From Pyxicephalus adspersus (taxonomy: Eukaryota; Chordata; Amphibia; Anura; Pyxicephalidae), in NCBI RefSeq assembly GCF_032062135.1, contig NC_092866.1:23363264-23427263 (forward strand): a stretch of 64,000 nucleotides of DNA. Direction: 5' to 3'. Within the stretch, counting starts at the first letter, position 1, and the number at the start of each line of letters is the position of its first letter. Below, one piece after another: positions 1 through 12,839 of the stretch. Under the pieces are notes generated by a model. That model had not been told where the DNA came from and searched no databases. It worked only from the letters and a program-made list of their open reading frames with translations. Made by a program: the position numbers and the translations under genes.

Positions 1-1084
1 TTTTTTTTTCAACATACTTTTCATTATACAGGTATCTCCTTGTTCTGCCTTACACTGAAAGTATAACTCTTAAGGAGTACAAAAAAATCACCATTCACAA
101 TTAAAATGTATAAAGCACACAAATTATTGACCATCATAAATACTAGATATGGTCATTTTGAATTCTTAGTTATGTCATTTGGATTATGAAAAGCCTATGT
201 AGGTTCTATTCATTCAATAAATCTATTAAAGCTTATTTGAAGGTTTTTATTTTGTTTTTTATATGCACAATGCATATAAATAACCAGTTTCAGCACCATA
301 CCAGAGAGCTGGACTGCTGACTTTAATACCTGACTCATTCAATTGTTTCTATTAGTTGAAATTACATTTCCAGCTTTTCATCTGTTACAGGTAGGTGAAA
401 AGTTGGTTATCTCATGGTGTTTCCTTTTTGTCTAGTGCTATCAGTTATATGTGCAGCCCCAAAAAAAATTAAATAACATTTTACCATTTGTTTTGAAACC
501 AATATGCTCTTCATTTAAAGCATGAAATAAGACCCAATTGTTTTTCTAGATTTACCCAATTGTCCTTACTTTCCACATTAGAACACAGCTTGCATTTTTT
601 ATATGGAAATGTAGGTAATGAATTTTTAGCTTACAAAATTACAGGGGATTATATATAATACCTTGAACCAATTGAGGACATATTACTATTTGATATGGTC
701 CTTTATCACAAATCCAGTTTTATGTCAACTTGCTTTTACACCAGCTCCTGGGTTGCTATATGGTATTATAGGCACTCATTGTAATGTTTATGCTGATACA
801 ATTTATTACAGGTGAATAGTAGGGGTCTAAATGAACTCCAACATACTATTCATACTGACTGTGAGTTTGACTGGTATATCTCTATGTGTGTTTCTTCCAT
901 TTACCAGAATAGAAGTGTCAAACTCCCCTGAGGAAGCTATGAAGCCACAAGACGCGTCGAGAAACAGCGACCCTTACTCTTCAATACAAAGATTTCCAAT
1001 TACATATGATCAGGGCTGATACAATAAGCCCACACTCATGCATCACAATAGATATTTATGTCTAGTATAAAAAGGCACCGCCCC
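1..1084. other. Non-coding, AT-rich; no gene seen
   Basis: No exon with recognisable protein similarity and flanking splice sites could be found. The short open frames here look like chance. The only motif of note is the CCTGAGGAAGC...GCGTCGAGAAAC block at about 924-966, listed separately. Confidence 0.5.
924..966 (+). mobile_element. Possible Penelope-like element motif (degenerate)
   Basis: The stretch CCCCTGAGGAAGC, then about 15 bases, then GACGCGTCGAGAAAC resembles a block common in fish and frog genomes (CCTGATGAAGC...GCGAAACGCGT). I associate that block with Penelope-like retroelements, some of which carry hammerhead ribozyme cores (CUGANGA...GAAA). This copy keeps CTGAGGA, but the GAAA block is disturbed. 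No reverse transcriptase was recognised beside it, and the right side is cut by the assembly gap. Confidence 0.25.
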
Positions 1085-1728
1085 NNNNNNNNNNNNNNNN
1101 NNNNNNNNNNNNNNNNNNNNNNNNNNNNNNNNNNNNNNNNNNNNNNNNNNNNNNNNNNNNNNNNNNNNNNNNNNNNNNNNNNNNNNNNNNNNNNNNNNNN
1201 NNNNNNNNNNNNNNNNNNNNNNNNNNNNNNNNNNNNNNNNNNNNNNNNNNNNNNNNNNNNNNNNNNNNNNNNNNNNNNNNNNNNNNNNNNNNNNNNNNNN
1301 NNNNNNNNNNNNNNNNNNNNNNNNNNNNNNNNNNNNNNNNNNNNNNNNNNNNNNNNNNNNNNNNNNNNNNNNNNNNNNNNNNNNNNNNNNNNNNNNNNNN
1401 NNNNNNNNNNNNNNNNNNNNNNNNNNNNNNNNNNNNNNNNNNNNNNNNNNNNNNNNNNNNNNNNNNNNNNNNNNNNNNNNNNNNNNNNNNNNNNNNNNNN
1501 NNNNNNNNNNNNNNNNNNNNNNNNNNNNNNNNNNNNNNNNNNNNNNNNNNNNNNNNNNNNNNNNNNNNNNNNNNNNNNNNNNNNNNNNNNNNNNNNNNNN
1601 NNNNNNNNNNNNNNNNNNNNNNNNNNNNNNNNNNNNNNNNNNNNNNNNNNNNNNNNNNNNNNNNNNNNNNNNNNNNNNNNNNNNNNNNNNNNNNNNNNNN
1701 NNNNNNNNNNNNNNNNNNNNNNNNNNNN
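1085..1728. other. Assembly gap (644 N)
   Basis: Unbroken run of N. Open frames drawn through it are artefacts. Confidence 0.99.
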
Positions 1729-4134
1729 GTTAGTATTCTATTGGAGAATGTTTGACTGGCAAACAAAAATGCATTCAAAGCCATTCTCTGGCATGAAAGC
1801 TGAATGCTTTCCTGATCAAGGAACGGTTGGTACTGTCACTGCTGTACAACTAAGTAAAACCTCTAAGCGACTTATTGAGCATGTTCTGCCCTGTTGGAAG
1901 ATACTAAGCCACCATATGCTTTTTCAAACCAACCCATAACTGGGCTCTACAAATGTGTAATCCATATTGTGCCTACTTTCCTGAAATTTGCACTTTGTAG
2001 CTAGATCCATGTGATGACGGATATCTTGAGCAGTGGCTACAGGCAGGGAAAGTACATGTCCACTGAGGTAAAGTCTTGTGCAATACTAACATTTTCTCAC
2101 GATGTGATCTGCTATCATCTAGTAGAGTGTTCCAAAGGATAATCTCCACGGTTGGCTCTTCTGATTCTTCTCTTTCTTCTTCACAAGAGAACCACTCTCC
2201 ACAGCAAAGCTGTTCCATTCCTGGATATGGCATATGTATGCTCAGGTGCTGACTTACACTCCACCATCTCGTCTAGTTGACCTTAGAAGCAATATTGTGG
2301 CTGTGCTTTGTCTGGGTAAGTTCAGTCCCATTCCCCACATTTTGCATGTTCTAAATATAGTAGTAAACACATTTCTAAGAGCTCCCCTGGCTTGCAAAAG
2401 GGTCTGCACCTTCTTTAACAGATCCTACACCGCATCCGGTCTTACAAAGACAAAATGGTCTCCAATTTCACAAAATAAACTGTGACATTCGCTCCCACTA
2501 AAACTCAACATTAATGGTGTTAAACCGGTTGTATGAGCAAAGGAAAGTGGTAATTGACTATCTTATGCATCACAGTGCAGAAAGGGAACTTGGGTTTCTT
2601 TGACCAAGGGCCACCTATTAGGGATGCATTTTTTATGTGCATACAAGTGCCTAATCTTGACAGCAGACATTTCTCCCTTCACTAATGCATTGGTCCTCAG
2701 CCCCAATCATCTCAGCCAGCACCCCCAGACTGAGCACCAGCAGCACCACAATGAATAGGGCTGAATCTTTTGTATTTTTGTAGTTGCAGCAGCACATGAG
2801 GACATGATTTAGAAGATAAGATAGGGCAAATAGTATCATCCTATTTGCCATGCCCCTAAGGGCAAAATTTCTTAACTCTAAACATTCCGGATTACTGGAC
2901 CAAGAAACTGGATGTTTGGCCACAATTGTTTGATTATGCTACCCAGATGCTGTCTTGTCCATTCTCAAGTACCATGTTGGAGAGTATTTTCAGTGCGTCA
3001 GTGTGGCAATTATTGTTCTATACAGACTATAATGTCTGTCACTATTGTGGAGAAAATTACATTCATTAAAATGACCTAAATCAGGCACCATATCTTGAGT
3101 CCGAGGAGTATTTGCACCACCATCAACCATCCCATTGCACCACCAACAGCAAAGGATTATGGCAAACCAATCAAAATAAGGGAATCAAACTGGTTGTGTG
3201 CTCACCAAAGTTTCTAAAATTGGCTACACAAATCATTCCATCAAACATACCAGTCTTACTTTGTCCTGTGTAGTTGTAAAAGGGTAATACATTTTTCCAG
3301 GCTAGCTTAACTTGGAACTTTAGCCAATCTTTCTAGGGCACAAACTCAAGTTTTGCAGTTTTTGCAGATACTAAAGCACTCAGTACCAATATTCTTGGCA
3401 AGATATAAAAAAAGACCTCCTCATAGTTTGGCGATTTCACCCAATATTTGTAGAAACCCCTTTTCCTATGGCAACATTTTCTCCAGTTTGTGACCATAAT
3501 TACAGCTACTATTTTGTGTTATCTGGTCTCTTTGCTGGAGAATTCATTTGCATGGTATGGTTCTGTTAACTGGCAATATTCCCCACGCTTTTGCTGGGTA
3601 GCTAAGTATGTATTTAAGCAGTTGAGATTTTTATATTGCTTGTTGAATTTAAAGCAGAGACAAGCTTGTAGTTGCCATTGAGGTGGGTCTGGGCTTCTGG
3701 TGTTCTGCAGAAGAAGGGGGGTTACCTTTAAGGGTTTTTTTTCTTTTGCAAACAACTTTGCTCAGGTGCACCTTTCAATAGTTTGGTATAATTGTTGATT
3801 TACTTTTATAGAATTATTACTTTTTCTCATTTCCTTCTAAACTATCACATTTACCCATAGTTTTATTTTTACTACAATTTCCTGACTGTAAGCTTCTTTT
3901 AAAATACATTAAGATTGGTAGAGCTGTAAGATGATAAGACAAATTGATATGATAGGTAAATTGAAAAATACCATAATTGTTCTATATAAAAAGTACCTAA
4001 GGGACATAAATACGTATATTAAGCAATGCATGTTGCATTCATCAGACATTCACACTTGGGTACTACATCAGAAAGATTAAACTACAGTAAATATTTGGTG
4101 AACGTGAATCCAGTGCTTTTTTAACTATCCTCCT
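1729..4134. other. Unassigned non-coding; probable decayed repeat
   Basis: There are several open frames of 60-90 codons on both strands (for example minus 1973-2233 and minus 2651-2923, the latter with a hydrophobic stretch). None has a recognisable domain, splice context or partner. The texture suggests an old transposable element, but I could not name it. Confidence 0.3.
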
Positions 4135-4420
4135 TACAGTGTACCTAAACTCAGAATTTTCACTTTCCATAAAAGGGTAGTTTTTTTTTAAGTGCAACAC
4201 CTTTTAAAAAAAAAAAAAAAAAAGGATGCAGCAGCGCCCCCTAAATTCTCGACCAAGAATGAATGGGAGTGCAGAGTCTCCCAGGATACCTATGTCACGT
4301 ATCCTGAGAGGCTTAGATACCAGGACTACGCAGGACTCGTTGGAAGAAACCTCCCGACGGATAGACTGATCTGCGGGATTGAAGGTAAGTGTGTTTTTTC
4401 CGTTTTGGGTTTACTTCCTC
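4135..4420 (+). mobile_element. TTAA-type MITE, copy 1
   Basis: The left part (about 4141-4180, TACCTAAACTCAG...CATAAAAGGGTAG) matches the left part of the copy at 42521. The right end (TTACTTCCTC then TTAA at 4421) matches the right terminal sequence of the same family. The inside is different: an A18 run, then GC-rich sequence ending in a donor-like AAG|GTAAGTG near 4384. This is a variant with shared ends and different cargo. Confidence 0.5.
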
Positions 4421-4463
4421 TTAAAAGTGCTCTTTATATGCTGGAATGATAACTTTGACTGCT

Positions 4464-4716
4464 ACCGTGTTTCCCCGATTTTAGGACATCCCCATTAAGT
4501 AAGCCACCCCCGATTTTTAAAAAAATAATTAAAATAAGACACTCACCCGAAGGGGACAATCAATGGAACATGAGTGATCATGAGTGACTTTCAACAATAA
4601 ATGTGTACTGTAGTCTTCTTCATGGAAAAATAACACATCCCCTGAAAATAAGACCCAGGGCATATTTTGGCATTTCAAAAAATATAAGAGAGTGCCTTAT
4701 AATCGGGGAAACAGGG
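4464..4716. mobile_element. Terminal-inverted-repeat MITE (CCGTGTTTCCCCGATT ends)
   Basis: The ends are inverted copies: ACCGTGTTTCCCCGATTTTA on the left and TTATAATCGGGGAAACAGGG on the right. The body holds internal echoes (AAAATAAGACCCAGGG). At about 250 bp with no open frame it is a non-autonomous DNA element of a type widespread in vertebrates. Superfamily is not settled. Confidence 0.7.
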
Positions 4717-4849
4717 TACAAAAATAAATATTAAGTAATAAAAAATAGAGAAAAATTGAATTTAACACTCCTAGCATTACAATTACATTGACAAACTTCA
4801 CTGCATTAATGCAACTACAATGTTATACAACATAATGTTATACCACAGA

Positions 4850-6485
4850 GCAGCCCAAATCGCAGCTTAGGCCAAACTACTATTCCGCATCCAAGACCAC
4901 AATGGACTGACCTGGAGGCCCTGACCTGCCCCTCAATACTGATCGAGTTGTTAGTGTGGATCGAGGGGATCTTCTTAGAGACCTGCGATTCTCTGTCCTT
5001 TACTTTCATATGCTCTCTCAATATAGGATGGACAAGAAACTAATTTTAACCTGCACCCCCTCCCCTCACCCCCCGTTATGCTCCACTTACTCCCCTATGG
5101 CATAACCCTGAATTTCCTCCAGGTTGTGTACCAGCTAAATTCTCTTGTTGGCGCAACAAAGGTTTTCAGAATCAGAAACTTTTTTTGATGGCAAGGCTAT
5201 TCTGAGCCTCTACTAATAGTAGCCTCTACTACTCTACTGAGGGCCTCTCCCTTACCAACAAATCAGGTCCTTCATTCAAAATAAACTTAAAGGGTTGAAA
5301 CCACCCTTCTATAGTACTGATTTGAAAAAACTGCAGTTTTATAACTGAATCCAAAGGGAGGATCTTGCTAGTATACTGTATAACACTCTTCTCACACAAT
5401 AAGAAACTTTCCTATATGAAACAATGGGAGTCAGATTTGAAGGTGAAGCAGAGTGCCCAAGAATGGCAGGATCAGTGTCCATTTCCAAAATATCTCTGAA
5501 TACTTCGATAATAGAGGTAATTATAAGGTTTTGATGGGATAGTTCCTGTTCCCTGTTAGTATCCATAAAGCCTATTACACTGTCTCTCCCCTTTGTTTTC
5601 GAGGATGTGGTCAGACTGGCACTGTACTGCATGCTTGGTGGAGATGTTCTAGGGTTCAGAGATTTTGGATCAGCATTTCAAACCTAATACGCTCTACCAC
5701 CCAGGTAAACATCCCTAGGAAAAAAGAGTGTGCACTTTTTTTCCCAATTAGAGGATATACAGTAGCTCCGAAACAGTTAATTAGACTAATTAAATAAATC
5801 CTGCTAGCTGCTTGGATTACCATTGCTTGTTATTGGAAAGCTTCTATTATTCCCCTTGAGTTCACCAAAAACTAACTTAACTGGATAATGGTCAATGACA
5901 AATTGACCTGTATTCTTAAAAACAACCTTAACAGGTTCTACAACACATGGGACCCGTGGTTAGATTTTAATCATATATAATTCAAGCAGGGAACCCTGAC
6001 CCTTAATTGTGTAACTCTTAACTTCTTATCCCCCCACCCCCATTTTTCTCTTCATTTTTTTTCTTCAATTTAATTATTAAATGTTTACAAAGGGGTGAAA
6101 GATTGAAAGGTACCTCTACCCGCCAACCTTTATGATCTCACTCTAAACTTGACATGCCTGTATACCTACAAGTTTTAAATCTGAAATTAAACTCTTTTTT
6201 ACTATTGCACTTTTTTGTATTATATTTTTTGTTGTCATTATTGGAAAACTACTTTATTGCCTGCTGTATTTAGACTTTGTACCTAAGAGGTGTTGAACTA
6301 TGTTCAACCTCATATGTTTATTCTACTAATGTCTGGTTACTGGTTGGCGCTTTCTTCTTTTGTTTTAAACCCCCTATTCGCCCCTTCATTCCCCCCTTTT
6401 TTTCTCTTCCTGATATTCTATGCAAATTTGTTGTGTAATGTTATTGTTTACTTTATTAGAAAATTTCAATAAAACAAAAAAAATT
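4850..6485 (+). mobile_element. L1-type LINE, 3' end of ORF2, decayed
   Basis: Forward-strand reading gives fragments of the L1 ORF2 C-terminal region in several frames. Around 5111-5175 there is NPEFPPGCVPAKFSCWRNKG. Around 5596-5700 there is CFRGCGQTGTVLHAWWRCSR followed by VQRFW, the cysteine/tryptophan-rich block typical of L1 ORF2 ends. Around 5810-5960 there is ITIACYWKASIIPLEF, then LNWIMVND and NTWDPWLDF. Stops and frameshifts break it, so it is dead. The AT-rich 3' tail ends in AATAAAACAAAAAAAA near 6468-6483. The 5' limit is uncertain and the copy is 5'-truncated. Confidence 0.75.
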
Positions 6486-7803
6486 TGAATTTATTAGATA
6501 TTTTTATAGGTGTGTATAAAGCATTGATAAAATGATAAGGACAAACCTTGCTCTCTTCTATTGGCTGTGATTAGTATGCTTGCAGATTGGGAAATAACTG
6601 ATTTAGAAGAATTATATAATAGCATTTTGTTTTGGCCTTTCTGGAACAGGGAAATGTAATTTAGAAAGAACAATTAAAGGCCATTTATGTTTCAGAGATA
6701 AAAGAAGTAGAGAGACTTTCAAAGGTGCATTGAAGATAAGAGAGAAGCATCCTAAGAAGTTTCACAGTATTGTGTGTTTTGATCTAACAAGCTGATTTAT
6801 TGAGCTAAGGTAAGTTCAAAACATGTAAGAGAAATTTCAGTGAAGTGAATGGAAAACTGACCTGATGCTAAATCAGTCCATGTTACAGAATCATTTTCAG
6901 TGGTAACCATAACGGTCATTCTCAAAGAGAACCATCTACTTTGTTTAATCTTGCCTAATTACATAGGTATTCATGACCTTCAAAAAAAAATCAGAACATG
7001 TCCCTCTAAATGTGACTAATTACTACCAGTGCTACATGACCTGGATCATTTATAACATTTACAGACGTTTCAGTATATATATATATATTTAAACTATAAC
7101 ATGGAAACAAGTTGTCTATGTTTTGAATGCTTTTGCACAGTACTGTATTCACAAAAAACCTAATCTCATGCAACGAAATGTAAAAACACATTTTTGCTCA
7201 CTTATGATTAGATGGCTGAAATTGGCACAGTATAATTACATTTACTAAGCTACATAATTTTATCCATTGCAGACAAAAGGGGTTTATTTCCTTAGTAAAT
7301 CAGCCTATAGATTAGATGGTTTCCAGAATGATTCTAATGGCTGAAAAGAAACTCTGGCTGGTCATATATCACATATTTTACTGCATTTACTATATTTATT
7401 TATTTTTTATTATTTTATATATTTATATATTTATATTTATTATTTTTTGGGGGGCTATTTTTCTTTGACAGTTCTTCCTATTTTCATGTTCTTTCCTACA
7501 ATGTGCACAGCACTGAACCACATGATATGAAGTATCATTTTTTACATTCGCGTTTCTAAAGGGGTTTATTTATCCCTCTCTGTGTTTTACACACATATTA
7601 TGTATGTATTTTTCCCTTTGTTGCACTAAAGCACCCTGGTCACTTTAAGTGTAATAAAATGTTCCTGCACTGTTTTTGACAAAGTAGCGGAGCAGTTTTG
7701 TGTATTGCAAAGTGCTACAGCACAGGTATTTATGCCTTTTAATATGTGGTAACACACAATTTATGGACTGATGCATAATGGGATGCTTATAAAAGTACAG
7801 CAT
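6486..7803. other. Non-coding, AT-rich
   Basis: No exon or named repeat seen. It contains a short (TA)n at 7073-7089 and a TTTAT-rich simple stretch at about 7385-7446. Confidence 0.5.
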
Positions 7804-8302
7804 GTACAGGTTGTCCCCTAGTTAAGAACACAGAATGTGAAAAGATATGAACGGGGCTTCCCTGCTCACTTGTGTGCAGGATGAAGGATTGATGGTGGGA
7901 AGGGGACAGTTTGCATGACTTGCATAAGAAACCTTTTGCTAAACACAGCTGAGGTTGTGGGGGATCTTAGGGGGTGAGCTCTTATGCAGCATCTTGTAAT
8001 TCTTTAATGACCAAGACAAACTCTGCAGTTGTTTATTTCCGCATATCAAAGCACAGCTTGCTCCTGAAGTTACTTAATGCCTAAGCTCTATAAAGTTTTT
8101 TTTGCTTTGTTTGTGATTAACTCACAGTGAGGATTTTATACAGTAACTGACACCATGCTGCCTAATAATATGTTGAGACAAACATCTGTCCTAATTACAT
8201 GTAATATATTAATATACCTGTTCCGACTTACCGGTACATACAAATTCAACTTGAGAACAAACCTACAGTGTCTATCTCGTATGTAACCCGGGGACTTTGT
8301 AC
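7804..8302 (-). mobile_element. Tigger-like (TA-flanked) MITE, copy A
   Basis: Begins GTACAGGTTGTCCCCTAGTT and ends GTAACCCGGGGACTTTGTAC, which are inverted terminal repeats. The body is the reverse complement of the copies at 10758, 35069 and 58823, including blocks TTGTCTTGGTCATTAAAG and GCAGGGAAGCCCCGTTC. CAG-starting ends beside TA fit the Tc1/mariner (Tigger/pogo) pattern. There is no transposase frame, so it is non-autonomous. Confidence 0.8.
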
Positions 8303-9699
8303 AACTTTTCTGTACATTCTGGTGCTTTAAGAAGTCAATTTAAATGAATAGGCTGCCCTAACACAATCTTGTTCATATATTTGCCACAGAAAATAATAAA
8401 CAACATTGGGGGACTGCTGTACTCATAGCAGACAATCATCTGACAGGTGTAAATAGCTTACCCTTGCTACATCCTATCCAAAACTAAAAAACAAATGTAC
8501 ACTTTAACTTTTCACAACTCCTGCTGTTTTGGTCAAGAGAAATAGAGATGTAAAACTGCTGGCAATTTGGCTAGCCATGTGGGATTTGTCTATGTGAAAC
8601 AGCCATTATTAAAGGGATCAAGTTGTTTTTCTTTTTTATTAAAGTTATATAATCTGTAGAAGGTAAAAAAGTTCATTGTAAGAGGGCAATGGTTGATCAG
8701 CTCACCAGCATTCATCCCTGTCTAATATATCCTTGTGATTATATACATGATGCTTACCGTACCACAATCAAAATAAAAAACATTTTTAGCTTTTTAGCTC
8801 CATTCAGCACATAAGAGAAATAAATGTGCAAAAAAGTGGTGCCTTATGAAGAAGGTCTAGATCCTCTTCAAAAATAGTATATAGGATTTCAGTTTTTCAC
8901 TGCTTAGACTGCACAAATCTATGAGCTCTAAATGCTTCTTGTTAAGGATTAGGAATGTGAGCCTTATTTGTAATAAAAAAAACTAAAAAACTAAAAATCC
9001 AAATTGTATGCAATCAAAAAAGAAAGAGCAGAAGCCGCTGGCCTTTCCCCTCCTCCGCTCCTTTCGCACACTCTGTTCCTTCTCCCTTTATCTGGCTTTC
9101 ATTACAGGACCTGCGCAGGCTCTTTTGTAAGAAAGTCTTCAGGGAGCTAGGCACTTTCTCAGCTCCTGTGATGTTCCTGAAGATTAAAAAGCAGCTTTGA
9201 AGCTTCAACATCTCAGTGTAACCCCCATTGGTAAAGGGACCTTAGAAAGAGCTGAGCCATCTGGCAAACTGACATGAAGACAAAATAAAGTGATTGAAAC
9301 ACTTTCTTCAAAGCTGCAATGGCTGGCTGGCAGATTTGTTGATTTGGGTTTTGTCTTTTATGTGTTCCCGTCAGAAGTTACAAGAACACCTATCCAATCG
9401 CACAGGGGACTGATTGGAGTTATAGCTTTGCAGTTCTATTAGATGTCAGAGTATGAATTCAGCTATAATGAACACAGACCGCTGTTTATTAATACGGAGG
9501 TTACACATTGTACCTCATTTAACAATTTTTCTGCCAAGAAAGACAGATATTGTCCTCTTTTCAAGCGCCAGTAAAGATTAACATCTGCAGTTCTTCTAAT
9601 TAAGCAGGACAGCTCATAATTTGTAATATGAAAGCACTATAATTGGCTGACAAATAATAACACACGGAACTTGATGAATGTCTGGAACAAACAAGGCTA
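8303..9699. other. Non-coding
   Basis: No supported exon or named repeat. The minus-strand open frame near 9014-9211 has no recognisable domain. Confidence 0.45.
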
Positions 9700-10200
9700 C
9701 ACAGTTTTTTTGGTGGTCTGCGGAGGGATGCTTCCTTATATTGCTTGTCTGCGGAGAACTGCACTTGGTCAGTGTGGTGTCTCCTTACATTACATCTCAA
9801 AGAAGAATATCCCCCCTTTAAATTGGTAAATAAAGGTGAAGTATCCCTTTATATTGTTGGTCATTGAAAATGTACCCCCTAACACTGGTGGTTAGCGGAA
9901 ACCTGCTCCTATACACTATTCTTTGAAACACTGCCTCCTTGCTATCTCAGTGGAAAAAGGGATCCTTTACATTTGTGAACATTGGTGGTCAGTGGGAATA
10001 TGACTACCTTGGTGGTAAGTGTAAGAATAGCACTCATACATTGGAGGTCAATAAAAGATACATAGGTCCCCTTACACTGTTGATTGGAGGGTAAAATGTA
10101 TCCATGTATTGCTGGGCAATGGAAAAAATATCCTTCTCATTGCTGCTTAGTGGGCAAAAAATACTTTGCTGGTCATTGGGAAAAAAAACACCTTACAGAT
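9700..10200 (+). repeat. Degenerate minisatellite, unit about 30-33 bp
   Basis: A phrase of the form TTACATTGGTGGTCAGTGGGAAAAATATCCCC recurs about every 30-45 bases with many changes. Instances lie at about 9765, 9855, 9880, 9975, 10045, 10085 and 10165. The same phrase on the opposite strand makes up the inside of the hAT-like copies at 17574 and 28288, so this is probably the inside of another copy whose ends I could not define. Confidence 0.6.
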
Positions 10201-10757
10201 AAAACAATCACTAGTGTCAAAAGTTACTTTATGAAGATATGAGACTAGACATTCAGTCCACTACAGTGGAACAATAGATAGGAAGAAGAATTTAGAGTAC
10301 TTTTTACAAGTAATTTTCCTATTTTTGAATCACTCTATGGTGCCACAAAGCATAAGGTTTTATAATTTAGGACTGACTCCAGTATCCAACTACAGACTCT
10401 ACTTTAACTTCTTGCAATTATTATTACTGCTTTCTGTGCCTTCGCCTCTTGGGTCAAAATATACAAATTCATGCAAAAATCAAAATGGTGTAAATAAAAC
10501 CTCCGAAATATCACAGCCTAACAATTTTTAGCTATCAGTTAAAGTTAATTTCAACGGTAGAGCTTGTAGAAAGTTCACTGATATGCGGAGCAAGGAAAGT
10601 TCTCTATTTAGCATGAGGACAGTTTATGAACAAGAAAAATATCTGACAGCGGTTTTGTCTATCACTTTGAAAAGTTACTAATGCAATGTGAAAAAAACAG
10701 AAGTAATGTACTAGTAAAGTAATGCTCTTTTGGTAGGTAGGTGTGACATATTACATA
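10201..10757. other. Non-coding
   Basis: Nothing recognisable on either strand. Confidence 0.45.
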
Positions 10758-11208
10758 TACAGATAGTCCCCAGGTTACATCCAAGATAAGGACTGTAGGT
10801 TTGTTCTTGAATTGAATTTGTATGTAAGTCGGAACAGGTACATTTTAATAAATGCAATTAGGACAGATGTTTGTCTCAACATATTATTATGCAGCATGGT
10901 GTCAGTTACTGTATAAAATCCTCACCGTGAGGTAATCACAAACAAAGGGGAAAAAAAAACTTTATGGAGCCTAGACAATTATTAACTTCTGGAGCAAGTT
11001 GTTACAGAAGGTTGCAGAACAGCTCAGCACTTAAGATCCCCCACAAAAAGCTGTGTTTACCAAAAGATGACTTCTTCTGCAAGTCATGCTAACCATTCCC
11101 CTCGCCCCTATCAAGCCTCCGTCCTGCACGCAAGCGAGCAGGGAAGCCTCATTCCTATCTAGGAATCGTCCGTATGTTGGATGTCCTTAACTCGGGGTCT
11201 ACCTGTAT
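10758..11208 (+). mobile_element. Tigger-like (TA-flanked) MITE, copy B
   Basis: Starts TACAGATAGTCCCCAGGTTA and ends TTAACTCGGGGTCTACCTGTA. The order of blocks matches copies at 35069 and 58823 on the same strand, and 7804 inverted. Confidence 0.85.
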
Positions 11209-11238
11209 ATTATATAATTATTACTTGCAACCAACTAT

Positions 11239-11575
11239 GGGCAGCACGGTGGCACAGTGGTTAGCATCCTGGCCCTTGCAGCACTAGATCCTGGGTTTAA
11301 ATCTCGACCAGGACACCATCTGCATGGAGTTTGCAGATTCTCCCCATATTTGTGTGGGTTTCCTCTGAGCACTCTGGTTTTCTCCCACATTCCAAAAAGT
11401 GCAGTTATGTTAATTGGTTTCCTCCAAAAACTTAGACTGTATTAAAGACATGACTGAGGTAGGGACATTAGACTGTAAGCCCCTTTGAGGGACAGCTAAT
11501 GACATGACTATGGACTGTGTAAAACCCTGAGTAATATGTTGGTTCTATATAAATACTGTGTAATAATAATAATAA
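11239..11575 (+). mobile_element. V-SINE (tRNA-derived)
   Basis: The head is tRNA-like, with box A TGGCACAGTGGTTAGCA and a box B-like GGTTTAAATCTCGACC. A V-domain follows (CATGGAGTTTGCAGATTCTC, then GTGGGTTTCCTCTGAGCACT). The tail has ATTAGACTGTAAGCCCC and ends GTGTAATAATAATAATAA. Three-part structure and (TAA)n tail are as expected for V-SINEs of fish and amphibians. The near full length and few changes suggest moderate age. Confidence 0.88.
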
Positions 11576-12839
11576 CCACAGGTACAGTTTAAATTCATGC
11601 TAGATATTACTTTTTTTTGCAGATTCCGATAACAGGTGTTGGGCTAAATCTAGATCCTAATAATTAAATAATGGGACACACTTTTTCCTTTTTCCTAGCA
11701 ATATCCAGTTTCCAGGAGTGCCAAAAAACATGCAGACATTGTGCTTCCTTACTACACATATTAAAATGTGTTTTCAACTGTCTGCCATGAATACAGCCTG
11801 TGATAAATAAGTATTAGTGATTGCCAAGCTGTAATCTGGCCATCTATGAAAACAGTGGTGAGTATTTTCATTAACTAGTGGTTTTCAGAGGGTGCAATAG
11901 TCTTTGGGACTACCAGTGAAAACACTCGCCGCTATATAAGCCATCACTGGCTGGTAGTTTTGGGGTGGTCCTGCAGTTCCAGAGCTACACAGGCAGAATA
12001 AGTAGCTTTATTGCAATTATCAGTAAAAAATTAAAACAATAGTCATTACAGTTTTGTTTTAAATTGGTATGATTGAAACATGCTGGCTCTTTTTGTGTCT
12101 ATGTCCCACTTAGTACATCCCTTCACAGCAATATTACTTTTGATAAACTTTTAAGTATTTATACTTTTAGGTATTTTTAAGTATTTAACTGTCTGTGCAA
12201 ACTTTTGTACAATAAACGACAATTATAGCAAATTATTTTTTAGTGATAAATATTCTAAAAGCCTGTAGCTACATTGCATGCTGCATTCAGAATGTTTTAC
12301 TTTGTGGCCACCCCATTGTGCTGTAAAGAACTAAGGCTGAAAGCTCTTTTAGGAGCCAGAACCACCAGCAAAACAAAGCATTTTTATCTGTCTTTAGGAT
12401 GAGATTAAGACCACGACTTTAAGGGGAATATTCTTCCAGTGGACCATTAATGTAAGGGTTGTGGGAAATTGGTGGGCCAGGTGAGTATTTACTCTCTTCT
12501 TTTGCAAGTTCTGCTTGTTGACATATTTTTAAACTCAGAAACAGTCACTTATTTTTATCCTTCTCATACAGTGAAGCTGTCTGCTTTTCAACTCTATTGA
12601 CATTCTAAACATCTATAAAGTTTTCAAGTGTTTACAGTAGAAGCAGTGCCACACAACAGTAAATAGCTCCACTATTGAAAAACTATACTTTAATTATACA
12701 ATTAATAATAATAATTATAAAGTGCCAGCATCTTGTGGAAAAACAATGTATATGTGCAGTATTTGTAGTGCACAAAGGAACCACAAAAGGGAAAACCCCC
12801 CATAGAGCTCATCATCTATGGGGATAGTGTTATTATATG
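11576..12839. other. Non-coding; one stray hAT-minisatellite unit
   Basis: No gene seen. At about 12422-12460 there is one unit GGGGAATATTCTTCCAGTGG with ACCATTAATGTAAGGG, matching the minisatellite inside the hAT-like family at 28288. Confidence 0.45.

Noticed and set aside
1058..1939. Long open frames across 1058-1939 on both strands
   Set aside because: They exist only because the N run has no stops.
11239..11320. tRNA gene
   Set aside because: tRNA-like boxes A and B are present but the sequence continues into a V-domain and (TAA)n tail, so it is a SINE head.
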